Below, in pieces: positions 7,803-17,144 of a stretch of DNA of 64,000 nucleotides. The notes under the pieces were generated by a model. That model worked only from the letters and a program-made list of their open reading frames with translations. It was not told the DNA's origin and searched no databases. Origin of the DNA: Opitutia bacterium. Lineage in GTDB: Bacteria; Verrucomicrobiota; Verrucomicrobiia; Opitutales; Seribacteraceae. The position numbers were made by a program, and so were the translations under genes. Every line of letters begins with the position of its first letter. Within the stretch, counting starts at the first letter, position 1. The stretch lies in assembly GCA_002716045.1 (NCBI GenBank), contig PAZC01000060.1:1-64000 (forward strand). Direction: 5' to 3'.

Positions 7803-10595
7803 TTAAAGGAAGTTGAGGAGCGATGTGTTCATCATGTGGGCACCAACTTGTATGGCGGCTTGATAAGCAGTGGTTGCCCGTGTCATTCGAACGATGGCCT
7901 CGGAAAGGTCGACGTCGATGTCCTTGGCAATCCGCTGATCCAAGCCCATGAAGTATTCCTCGTCATGCTTTTGGACAGTTTCCATTCGAGCCATTTTTGC
8001 CGCTACTTCCCCCATTTTATCGACAACCTTGTCTTCCAGAGCAATCAGCTTCTGATTCGCAGCTTCTACTTCCGTCGCATAAGTGGAGGGCTTTGCATTC
8101 CTGAGAGCGTCTCGCAAGCTAATCATGGAGTCAACCACGTCACCCAAGTCCTTTGTGCCACCATTACTGGCTTCCAGATAATAAGATATCTTACTTCCCT
8201 TACCTATGTAAGTCTCGGCATTTTTTTCGTTGCCGTTGTAGGTGACGTCTATGACCTCACCTTTGGAATTTCTATGCGAGAGGAAGGTCTCGGAACCCGT
8301 GGCAAAAGAAAAGGTGTCTTGCAGTCTTGGTGAAGTCGGAAGGTTCATGTCGGCTGCCTCGGCAGGCATTTTGAAACCGAAAACTTTGCCATTGTCACCT
8401 ATCACGTCGACTGTGATCTCTACGCCTTCAGAGGTGCGAACCACAGCGCTCTGCGGCATTTCGTCCTCATAGGTGTAGCTGCCGGCCTTCGTTAAGCGCA
8501 AGCCCACCAGGCGACCACTGGCGTCAACGACAGCTTCGGCCTCGGCTCCTTCTCCTCCTCGAGTGGGCGGGGCAATGATCACCTCGGGCCAATCCGAGCG
8601 ATCCGCCCGGAATTTAGCGACGTGTCCGAAAGATTCACCAATCGGCAACCATGCGTCGTTTTGAACAAGATCTCCATTGGAGTTGTGGATGTATTCATCA
8701 TCCGGGTAGACCAGATAATTATCCACCAAGTCAAGGGGATCAAAAGCCAAATTCTTGAAGTTGTCCTGTAAGCATTGCCAGTAGCGATTCTTGTGGTAAA
8801 CAATGTCACCAGTGTTGTAAGTGCGCCCCTGATTCCAGTCTAAGCCCTGAGGGCTCTCGTAAATCGAGACCTCTTCAAGCTTGGAGGCATTTGTGGGATT
8901 GCTGGGATCAAAGGCGGCAACATCGCCATCCGTGGTGAAGTCCGAAAGAACGAAATAAAATTTATTTGCTGAAAGATCGTGGAGATATTCTCCCTTTATC
9001 AGGCTTTGGTTTTTGGTGGAATCAAGAACCGTATTAAAGCCCGATCTGGGCAAAACTTTCCCCAAGTTCAAGAAATCTGCAGTTGATTCAGCGGGGCTTG
9101 AGGGCAATCCAGATAGATCAGCTTCTTTAGGTACTGATTGGAGAGCTTTGTAGTATTGGCCATCATATACAAATATGTCATTCTGCTGATACGCACTGTT
9201 GGTCAATCCTCCAGTCCCTGGCTCTCTAAGTAGATTGCCAGTTATTTTGCTACCTCCCACATTTTCACCATTGGCCGAAGCGGTCAAAGTGTACTCCAAT
9301 GTACGGGGATCGAAACTAACGCGGGCGGCAGCGCTTTCAGAGCCAATCGCTTCAAACTGAGCCACACTCATCGTAACTTGACTTATTCCGGTATACATCG
9401 AGTCCAGCGTAGCTTGTGGTGTTTCGACGTCGGCGCTTTGATTAAGAACGGAGATGACATGATTTTGGGCATCCGTCAGGTCTTCGAAAAGCCAACCATC
9501 TGGCGTGAGATTGTAGGCCTTATACTCATGCGACGAAACATTCAGGTTCCAATCTTCTCGCAGAACGTCGTAGGTCGAATCGACCTCTTTCCACGCTTTT
9601 GCTAGATTAGTATCAGGGAAGCGGTTGAAGTTCTCGTCTGTCTGAGACTCCCAGATCTTGTCGTTGTAATAGACGAGTTCGCCTCTGTTGTATGAAGTGA
9701 GGCGTTGCCAGTCGGCTGGATGCGTGAGCGCGATATTGGTAGCTTCAGAAACTTTACTCGATGTTACTGAGAGGCTTCTGGTCCAACGACTCCCCTGTCG
9801 TCTCGTATCATTCGGGAATTCATATTCAGGGTCAGCGTCCGTTTCATATTCTGCGGTAAATTCGAAGTCTTCGTCAACTGCGCCATAAAGAAGAAGGTTA
9901 TTCTGGACATCCAATTTGGCCTGAATGCCAGTCTTGCGATTATCAGCATTTATTTTGTCTCGCAAAAATGCCGCAACAGCAGAAGCACTTTGAGCTACAT
10001 CACCAGTTTTATCATTAATGACAGTAGCAGTATCGATGACGTAAGGTCCCTGCCCCGCGACTTGAAAAGTAAATTTGTCGCCTACTTTAAGATTTTCGGG
10101 AATATAATTATCTGCCAACGACAATTTCTTTTCAAACCTTTGTCCTTGAATTACGTCTGTTGATCCAAACTTAGGAGTAGTGTATGTACCTCCAAACAGG
10201 GCTTTCTTTCGGTGTGTGGCATTAATCCGATTGAGGGCTTCCTCCAAGAGTTGGTTCATCTCCTGGGCATTTGTTTCCATCGCGACGTAGTTCAATCCAG
10301 AGCCTGAAGTACGGGCAAGCTCTTGAGATCGGACACCCAGCTCTCGGAGTTTATCGAGATTAAGGTGTGAGGCGTTTAGATATTCCGTGGCGTATGAAGC
10401 ATTGCGCTGATACTGGACGAGGCTATTTTTTTCCGTCTCCATTCGAACGAGACGCCCCATCTTCATCCCATCGTCCTCGGGCAAAGTAATCGATTGCCCG
10501 TCTGAAATTTGCTTCTGGAGATTTAGCTGGCGCTGATCCAGCTTCTTGATCACGTCGAGAAGATTCTCGGAAGTCGTGACATTTGGTACTCTCAT
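7803..10595 (-). CDS. flgL: Flagellar hook-associated protein 3 (FlgL), giant form of 930 aa
   Basis: FlgL-like N-terminus (MRVPNVTTSENLLDVIKKLDQRQLNLQKQISDGQ...LFGG) and C-terminus (DLSEAIVRMTRATTAYQAAIQVGAHMMNTSLLNFL) around a very long central insert. Confidence 0.88.
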   Translation of the reverse strand: MRVPNVTTSENLLDVIKKLDQRQLNLQKQISDGQSITLPEDDGMKMGRLVRMETEKNSLVQYQRNASYATEYLNASHLNLDKLRELGVRSQELARTSGSGLNYVAMETNAQEMNQLLEEALNRINATHRKKALFGGTYTTPKFGSTDVIQGQRFEKKLSLADNYIPENLKVGDKFTFQVAGQGPYVIDTATVINDKTGDVAQSASAVAAFLRDKINADNRKTGIQAKLDVQNNLLLYGAVDEDFEFTAEYETDADPEYEFPNDTRRQGSRWTRSLSVTSSKVSEATNIALTHPADWQRLTSYNRGELVYYNDKIWESQTDENFNRFPDTNLAKAWKEVDSTYDVLREDWNLNVSSHEYKAYNLTPDGWLFEDLTDAQNHVISVLNQSADVETPQATLDSMYTGISQVTMSVAQFEAIGSESAAARVSFDPRTLEYTLTASANGENVGGSKITGNLLREPGTGGLTNSAYQQNDIFVYDGQYYKALQSVPKEADLSGLPSSPAESTADFLNLGKVLPRSGFNTVLDSTKNQSLIKGEYLHDLSANKFYFVLSDFTTDGDVAAFDPSNPTNASKLEEVSIYESPQGLDWNQGRTYNTGDIVYHKNRYWQCLQDNFKNLAFDPLDLVDNYLVYPDDEYIHNSNGDLVQNDAWLPIGESFGHVAKFRADRSDWPEVIIAPPTRGGEGAEAEAVVDASGRLVGLRLTKAGSYTYEDEMPQSAVVRTSEGVEITVDVIGDNGKVFGFKMPAEAADMNLPTSPRLQDTFSFATGSETFLSHRNSKGEVIDVTYNGNEKNAETYIGKGSKISYYLEASNGGTKDLGDVVDSMISLRDALRNAKPSTYATEVEAANQKLIALEDKVVDKMGEVAAKMARMETVQKHDEEYFMGLDQRIAKDIDVDLSEAIVRMTRATTAYQAAIQVGAHMMNTSLLNFL

Positions 10596-10621
10596 GATCG
10601 TTTATTCCTGAAATTCAACAA

Positions 10622-13600
10622 TTAACGAATCAAGCCCATGACGACTAACTCAAGCATGCTGTCCAATGTAGTCACAACCCTTGCCGAAGCCTGAAAAGCT
10701 TTTTGGTAGCGCATCAAGTTGGCCACTTCTTCATCTATGGAGACGGCGCTGATTGCCTGACGCTCATCTATCAGCAAACCTTCCACCATTTGTTGATGCT
10801 CCAAGTTGTCCACTACATCGCCCAAGGTGTTGCCGACATCCGTGACGAGCACAGAGAGTTGTTCGGTGAAATCCCCGTTGCCCAACTCGGCAATGCCGAG
10901 GGCAACGTCGTTGGCTTCAGGTTCGGATGAATTGCTGGCAACAAGATTATCTAGCGTAAAGCCATTATCGAGATTCAATGCCTTGGCCAAATTTCGATCA
11001 TCTTTGATTAAGGTATCAAATGTGAAATTGTCGCCAAAGATAAAGGTATTAGTACCTTGCTCCATGCGAAAGGGGATCTCGTCATAAGCAAGGATGTGGC
11101 TTCGTCCGTCATCTTTGGTGTTCGCCAAGCCATCTGCCCCGACATAATCCATGTCATTCTCGATGGTGACGTTTTTCATCCGTCGAGCCCCAACGTAAAT
11201 CTTGCTGAAGCTTGGATCTTCAACCAATAATTCACGATCCGTGTTTCGATCCTCAGGAAAAAATGCAGAGGCATTGACGATGGTGAATGTGTCTGTCTCG
11301 GAATATGGAATCGTTATGTCGACCTCATCTCGATATAGATTAAGGTTTCCATCGCCCTGTTGATCAGGATACAACTCGTTCTTTCCTTGAGTTGCGCGAG
11401 ATAGCATGCCGGGAAATCCGAATACATACTTGCCCGGTTCGTCTTCCGGATTGTAGATTTGATTGACCTTGGCCACGACGTCGCCGACCAAAGTGTTCAG
11501 CTTCTTCCTGAAGCTCTCCATCTCAACGTGGCGAGCTTGCTGATAACCATGAATTGAGCCCGAGGTGACGTCCAAAGCGACGTCATCGATGAAAATGCTG
11601 TCTACAAGCGAATAACCGGAGCCCGCATTGGTGATCTTGAATCCAACAATTTGACCTTCCTTCACTATGGCTTCTGCAGTTGCGACTGGGCTACTGGCGG
11701 TACTGCCGGAACCAGTGGCGTCACTTGGATAGACGTAACTGAGGTTGACTGCAGTGAATTTGTCGGCGTCAAATGCCTGACCAGTGCGAGAAGCGATAGT
11801 GCCATCCGCTAGCTTGAAAGCATTGACCTCTGCTAAGTTAGCGGAAGTATTTGGGGCGAATCCTCCCGAAGTGGTATTTCCTGAAGTGCTGAAATCAGCG
11901 AGAGCTTGGTAGTAACGATTGTTTTCTCCATCGAAAAGATAGTCGCCCTTGACGAAAGACTGATCCTGTGTGCGTGAAAGAATCTGCTCTTGGCCGAGAA
12001 TAGGCAGGTCCGCTCCCAGTGTGAGAAAAGCCGTGCCGCCAGCAGTGAGATCCTTTTCTCCGGCAGTGGCAGCAAGATTATCTAGGCTGGCTCCTTTGGC
12101 CAAGTCTAGAGTGGCTTGATAATAGATGCCATTGTAGGAAACAACATCCCCTGCTTGGTATGCTTGGGTTGCCACAGCTCCAGCTGCATTTGGATCAACG
12201 CCTGTTTCCGTGACAACTGGTCCGATGGAACCAATGGCTTGATAATACTTTCCGCCGTTTTCGACGAGATCGCCTACCTTGTATCCAGTGGTCCGAGTTT
12301 TGGCCAAGTCATAGCTGGCTACGCTCATCGCATCAGGTATGGCTGTTAGCTTAAGAAATTTCGTGGTGTCTGAAAGCTGTGCGCCAGTTTGAGCAGTCGC
12401 ATCCGCTTCCGTAACATCCCAGGGCAAAGTATCAACCAGGGCTTGATAATAGTTTTCTCCATCAACAACAACGTCACCAGCCTTGTAAGGTCTCAGCGTG
12501 ATATCTGCCGGGAAACCGTTTACTACGACATCAGTGGTGGAATCAGTCAGTCCATCGGTTGTTCGAGTATATTTGGTTGAGGAAGTTGTTAGGTTCTCGA
12601 CAAGACCAGAGGCAACAAATGCAGCTATCTTTTCTGCTACGGTTGCGGCGGCAGCGGCAGTAGTGGTTGCTGTAGTAGCGGTAGCGGAAGGATGCGTGAA
12701 GGTAAAATTAATTGCAGCGGCGGTGTCATCGTAACCACTTCCGCCATCGAGTATCTCCACTCCGGCCAACTTGCCTTCGGAGTCGATGACAGCTCGTATC
12801 TTGGCGGCAGTGGCACCATCCGCTGCCGGGGTGTTCATTGTGTAATTGAGCTTATCGTCAGCGGATAAGGTTTTGGCTCCGGTGGAATCAAGTAAAACAA
12901 TGGCAGCGCCATCCTTGCCCTTGACCGAAAGATTGATTAAGCCAGTCCCTTCTCCCGTGGCTGCGTCAACGTCGTCGGTTGCGGTGTAGTCTAAAATCTT
13001 GGAAAGATCCTCTAGAGCTTTTTGTCGAAGATCTCTCAGGTCTGTTGCCCGCCCCTTGCCCTGTAGTTCGAAACGACGAATATCCCGATTCAGGAGATGG
13101 ATTTTGGCCAACAAATCATTGGCTGTCTTGACTTCATTTGCAACCGTCTCGGTGAGGTCGTCCTCAAGCCCCTCGAAGCTCTCGCCCATTTCATTGATTC
13201 GGGCAACTAAAGCCTTGGCCTTGTGCATTAACTCCTGACGAACCGATTCCTCAGTTGGAGCAGCAGATAATTCCTGATAAGCATTGAAGAAGTCATTCAG
13301 GGCGCGGGTCAAGCTTCCGGGAGCAAGATCCGACTCATGCATGTCGTCAAGTCCGGCGTTAAGCGACTGGCGGTTTACTTTTTCACCTAAAATCAGTTGA
13401 AGCAAATCGAGGATTTCCTTACGAGCTTCCAGCGACCCGCCTCCGCCGACTTCTGCAATGACTCGTCGATCCAGTAAATCGCTCCTGAAGTGGTCGAGTC
13501 CATCCGCGCGCAAGCCACCAGTGGAAAGCGAGAAATCGTCAGCATACATGTAGGCTTCTTTGGCAAGAACCCTTTGGCGAGCGTAATTGGGATCATTTAC

Positions 13601-13690
13601 ATTGGATAGATTCTTCCCTGCAACATCCGCTGACTTCGCGTGATAACGCAAAGCCTGCGAGTTTTTGAGAATTTCTCCTATGAGTCCCAT
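10622..13690 (-). CDS. flgK: Flagellar hook-associated protein 1 (FlgK), giant form of 1022 aa
   Basis: FlgK-like N-terminus (MGLIGEILKNSQALRYHAKSADVAGKNLSNVNDPNYARQRV) and C-terminus (SIDEEVANLMRYQKAFQASARVVTTLDSMLELVV). Confidence 0.9.
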   Translation of the reverse strand: MGLIGEILKNSQALRYHAKSADVAGKNLSNVNDPNYARQRVLAKEAYMYADDFSLSTGGLRADGLDHFRSDLLDRRVIAEVGGGGSLEARKEILDLLQLILGEKVNRQSLNAGLDDMHESDLAPGSLTRALNDFFNAYQELSAAPTEESVRQELMHKAKALVARINEMGESFEGLEDDLTETVANEVKTANDLLAKIHLLNRDIRRFELQGKGRATDLRDLRQKALEDLSKILDYTATDDVDAATGEGTGLINLSVKGKDGAAIVLLDSTGAKTLSADDKLNYTMNTPAADGATAAKIRAVIDSEGKLAGVEILDGGSGYDDTAAAINFTFTHPSATATTATTTAAAAATVAEKIAAFVASGLVENLTTSSTKYTRTTDGLTDSTTDVVVNGFPADITLRPYKAGDVVVDGENYYQALVDTLPWDVTEADATAQTGAQLSDTTKFLKLTAIPDAMSVASYDLAKTRTTGYKVGDLVENGGKYYQAIGSIGPVVTETGVDPNAAGAVATQAYQAGDVVSYNGIYYQATLDLAKGASLDNLAATAGEKDLTAGGTAFLTLGADLPILGQEQILSRTQDQSFVKGDYLFDGENNRYYQALADFSTSGNTTSGGFAPNTSANLAEVNAFKLADGTIASRTGQAFDADKFTAVNLSYVYPSDATGSGSTASSPVATAEAIVKEGQIVGFKITNAGSGYSLVDSIFIDDVALDVTSGSIHGYQQARHVEMESFRKKLNTLVGDVVAKVNQIYNPEDEPGKYVFGFPGMLSRATQGKNELYPDQQGDGNLNLYRDEVDITIPYSETDTFTIVNASAFFPEDRNTDRELLVEDPSFSKIYVGARRMKNVTIENDMDYVGADGLANTKDDGRSHILAYDEIPFRMEQGTNTFIFGDNFTFDTLIKDDRNLAKALNLDNGFTLDNLVASNSSEPEANDVALGIAELGNGDFTEQLSVLVTDVGNTLGDVVDNLEHQQMVEGLLIDERQAISAVSIDEEVANLMRYQKAFQASARVVTTLDSMLELVVMGLIR

Positions 13691-13705
13691 GATTCCTGAT
13701 GCAAA

Positions 13706-14236
13706 TTAGGCAGATTCACTTAGGGAGGATCCTCGAACATCTGCAGCGACGGACACTCCGCCAACACGATCGTATGTTTTCGTGCGCATTTGTGGATTCA
13801 AGGAGGTGAGTAAATCATCAGTAACTTCAGTCAACCGAGAGAGTAGGCGACGGTTCTGGTCGAGCTTACGGCGAACATTGCCAATCAATGCATTGATCTC
13901 CTCCACGATGCTTTCGAACATCGGGCGTGTCACCGCTGGAAACAAGGGTAACAAATCGGACAAGCTTGCCTCTTGATCCTGTCCATGGTTTGTGGCCAGT
14001 TGAGAAACAAAGCCCTGACGCTTGGACAAAAGAAGTTGATTGGCTTCCATTTGATCGCGAACCGATTGATTGACATGCATCAGCGCATCCGGGTCTCGCG
14101 ACAATATACGGTCCTGCTGATCGTTCAGCAGACCGACAAGACCGCCATATTCCTGCAGTTCAGTCCGCAGAAGTTTGAGCAATTCCTCCCATTGAAAGGG
14201 AGCGAAATTTTCAGTAGGTGGATTTATTGTTACCAT
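13706..14236 (-). CDS. flgN: FlgN-like flagellar chaperone
   Basis: Alpha-helical protein between flgK and flgJ; start chosen at MVTINPPTENF. Confidence 0.65.
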   Translation of the reverse strand: MVTINPPTENFAPFQWEELLKLLRTELQEYGGLVGLLNDQQDRILSRDPDALMHVNQSVRDQMEANQLLLSKRQGFVSQLATNHGQDQEASLSDLLPLFPAVTRPMFESIVEEINALIGNVRRKLDQNRRLLSRLTEVTDDLLTSLNPQMRTKTYDRVGGVSVAADVRGSSLSESA

Positions 14237-14543
14237 TTTCGGAAATTTGCATGATTTGTTGCTGAAGAACGTCCGAGAGACCGAATCCGCCACCACGAGC
14301 AACCCCTTCTGCAATGGCGTCGGTGAAGAAATAACGGTACATGTCGTGAGCTCCACCAGTTTCTTCCAGAAACCCTCCGCCAAAAACTGGCTTTAGGGCG
14401 TCCTTGAGGTACTGCCTGAGTAGTAGTGATTCGAATTGCGTGCTCACTTCCTTGGTCGCAGCTTCGGCGGCATGCCTGGACAAGGCTAATTCCTTGAGTT
14501 GGCGGGCATCTCCCCCTAGGGAAGCTATGGCTGATGTATCCAT
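14211..14543 (-). CDS. flgJ: Rod-binding (FlgJ N-terminal-like) protein
   Basis: QFESLLLRQYLKDALKP...GGAHDMYRYFFTDAIAEGVARGGGFGLSDVL; start chosen at MDTSAIASL, 2 nt from the flgI stop. Confidence 0.85.
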   Translation of the reverse strand: MDTSAIASLGGDARQLKELALSRHAAEAATKEVSTQFESLLLRQYLKDALKPVFGGGFLEETGGAHDMYRYFFTDAIAEGVARGGGFGLSDVLQQQIMQISENGNNKSTY

Positions 14544-14544
14544 C

Positions 14545-15660
14545 TTAGTTGACAATGAGCTCGGCCTGCAGGGAACCAGCTCGTTTAATGGATTGCAAAA
14601 TGGCAGACATTTCGCGGGTTGTGACGCCAAGCTTGTTGAGTGCGCCAGTTAGGTCTTGCACTGTCGCAGCACCTCCTGCCTCGGGGAATTCAAGAGGCTT
14701 GAAGCGCCCCACTTCCTCGATCAAATCGACGTTGTTTTGTTGGATCACGGCAGGGACGCCAGCAGTAAAGGGAGAGGGCATAATCGCCATATCGTTAGGA
14801 TTAACAAAGACAGTAATATTACTGTGGCTCACGGTAACTGGTGAGATTCGAACCGATTCCGTCGCCACAATTGTACCAGTACGCTCGTTCACGATGATTC
14901 GAGCAGGCACTTCCGGGTTAACCTCCAAGTTACCTACGGTAGCAATGAAATTGACTGCTTGACCGGTAAAAAGTTCCGGAACTCTTAGGTTGACCGTGCC
15001 AAAATCAGCTGCCAATGCGGTGCCTGGATAAGCAACGTTGATGGCATCGGCGACCTTGACCGCAGTGCTGGAGTCATGATTGCGTAGGAGTAAGTCAATT
15101 TGGCCATCACGAACCACTTGAATTGGAATTTCTCGCTCAACAATGGCACCATCAGTCATTGAGGCGACCGTGGGATGGTTGATCTGAACGTTGGCGCCGC
15201 CCTGCCCTGCAGATAGACCACCCATAGCCAATGGGCCCTGAGCGACCGCATACACCTTGCCGTCGGCACCAAGCAAAGGTGCCTGAAGAAGGACGCCCCC
15301 TTGCAGGGAATCTGCATCCCCTGCGGAAGAAACCAGCACGTCGATCTTGGATCCTTCCTTTGCGAAGGGTCCTATGTCGGCAGTGATGATTACAGCAGCA
15401 ATGTTTCGAGACTTGTCGGCTTTGTCGACTCGTATGCCCAAGCTTTCCAATGCATTCAGGATTCCAACTTGGGTATATTCTATCTTCGAGTCTCCCTGAC
15501 CAGCCAATCCGACCACGATCCCGTACCCATAAAGCTGGTTGGACCGGGCCCCCTTCACCGTAGTAATATCCTTGATGCGCGCACCGGAAAGGGACGCGAC
15601 AACAAACAAGTAAAACGAGACTGCTAAGATTCTTTTTAAGGAGATTGGCATGGGTTTCAC
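14545..15660 (-). CDS. flgI: Flagellar P-ring protein FlgI
   Basis: RIKDITTVKGARSNQLYGYGIVVGLAGQGDS signature; 371 aa. Confidence 0.96.
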   Translation of the reverse strand: MKPMPISLKRILAVSFYLFVVASLSGARIKDITTVKGARSNQLYGYGIVVGLAGQGDSKIEYTQVGILNALESLGIRVDKADKSRNIAAVIITADIGPFAKEGSKIDVLVSSAGDADSLQGGVLLQAPLLGADGKVYAVAQGPLAMGGLSAGQGGANVQINHPTVASMTDGAIVEREIPIQVVRDGQIDLLLRNHDSSTAVKVADAINVAYPGTALAADFGTVNLRVPELFTGQAVNFIATVGNLEVNPEVPARIIVNERTGTIVATESVRISPVTVSHSNITVFVNPNDMAIMPSPFTAGVPAVIQQNNVDLIEEVGRFKPLEFPEAGGAATVQDLTGALNKLGVTTREMSAILQSIKRAGSLQAELIVN

Positions 15661-15661
15661 C

Positions 15662-16330
15662 TCAGAAGGGATTCACTATGCTGGAGAGTTTTTGATACCA
15701 AGACTGCTTTTGGGTATCCGACAGACTGCCTTTTGAAACATACTCGATTTGGGCGTCTGCTACATATTGAGAAGACACTGTGTTTCGATATCTCAAGCCC
15801 TGGCGAAACCCAAATCCGATGTCTTCGGTTCTCACTAAGCCCTTGAGGACGGCATAATAAGTTTCTCCGCCAAGGGAAATGAGCCTTGCTCCTTCAAGCA
15901 CGAGGACACCATTGGGCAACACGTCGATGACGACTACACTGACTTGAGCCTGAAGGTTTTGGGAGTTCGTGAGATCTCCACCGCCTTTGGAAGAGTTCTT
16001 GGCTTCAATTTGAGTCTTGGGCAACTCGCCTCCATGCGTGCCGAGCTTGCTGTTTGCGAAAAGAAACTGGGTGACTGCGTTCTCGATTTTTGAATCCCGT
16101 GAGCGGGAGGTGTTTTGAGATGCGTTCAGGCTCGATGCTTCGTTCACGCTAATGGTTAGGATGTCGCCGACGCCAAAAGCTCGTTTGTCGGCATATAGGC
16201 CCCGCTCGCGATTGGAGCTTTTGATCCACAGTGACACACCAAAGGCACTGGGCGCAATGGCCAGTGCAATCACTGCCAAAACGATATGATTTCGGAAAAA
16301 ATCAGAAGTATACTTTGACGCTGTTTTCAT
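15662..16330 (-). CDS. flgH: Flagellar L-ring protein FlgH
   Basis: GDILTISVNEASSLNASQNTSRSR...VLPNGVLVLEGARLISLGGE...VRTEDI. Confidence 0.93.
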   Translation of the reverse strand: MKTASKYTSDFFRNHIVLAVIALAIAPSAFGVSLWIKSSNRERGLYADKRAFGVGDILTISVNEASSLNASQNTSRSRDSKIENAVTQFLFANSKLGTHGGELPKTQIEAKNSSKGGGDLTNSQNLQAQVSVVVIDVLPNGVLVLEGARLISLGGETYYAVLKGLVRTEDIGFGFRQGLRYRNTVSSQYVADAQIEYVSKGSLSDTQKQSWYQKLSSIVNPF

Positions 16331-17144
16331 TCAATACCTTGGCTTGGAACTCTTGCTTGGAACTCAAGTTGCGAATTTTAATGTATTCCCCATTTCCGCC
16401 GTCCTGCATGGCTAGACCCTTCATGGAGATATAAAGACCTTTCCCGGCCGCATAGACATCCACCACTTGACCTTTTCGGATCGATGGGATGGAACTGACA
16501 TGATTCCAGCGAATGGGAGAACCTGGCGAAACGGAGCCGATGAATTCATATCCTTCTAAATCAACGTCTCCGGATATAGTCCGTACGTTTTCACGAAGGA
16601 TATCCACCACTCGCTTTTGCAAAGCATCTGAGGACAATCGATCTCCTCGATTCAAAGCACGTTCCGCAACATATATTTCTTTCATGTGCCGACAGCGGAC
16701 TGGCAAGGTGATTGGGCCTAAATTGCCAGATGAAGAATTGATAGAGAAACGGACAGTCGCGGATGAAGCGGGTTTCTCGGGTGAAACTTGAACCAGCTCC
16801 AGTGACCATTGCTTGGACACTTCCGGCAAATTCAATGGGCCAACTTCCACTTGCATTTCACCGCTGACACCGAATCGTCGAACAAGAGCTTCCCCCAGCC
16901 TCGCCTGGAGGCTTTCTTTGTCAATGGAAGCAAGGGCGGGCTTTGGCGGGGCAATGTACCGCGCGGGAGATATGGGTACTTTTTGTGGGGAAAGCGCAAT
17001 GACAGCTGGTTGTTTTTTGTAGGCCGAAAAATCTATCGGCTCGAGCAAATCTTCTACTCCAGCCCAAAGCGGGAACGCCCCGCCACACAAAAGCATGGCG
17101 AAGGCGGTGAAAAAGCGCATTTGTCGCGGGTTAGGTTTCATCAT
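16302..17144 (-). CDS. flgA: Flagella basal body P-ring formation protein FlgA
   Basis: SAF/FlgA-like C-terminal half (ALNRGDRLSSDAL...GSPIRWNHVSSIPSIRKGQVVDVYAAGKGLYISMKGLAMQDG). Confidence 0.85.
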   Translation of the reverse strand: MMKPNPRQMRFFTAFAMLLCGGAFPLWAGVEDLLEPIDFSAYKKQPAVIALSPQKVPISPARYIAPPKPALASIDKESLQARLGEALVRRFGVSGEMQVEVGPLNLPEVSKQWSLELVQVSPEKPASSATVRFSINSSSGNLGPITLPVRCRHMKEIYVAERALNRGDRLSSDALQKRVVDILRENVRTISGDVDLEGYEFIGSVSPGSPIRWNHVSSIPSIRKGQVVDVYAAGKGLYISMKGLAMQDGGNGEYIKIRNLSSKQEFQAKVLNENSVKVYF

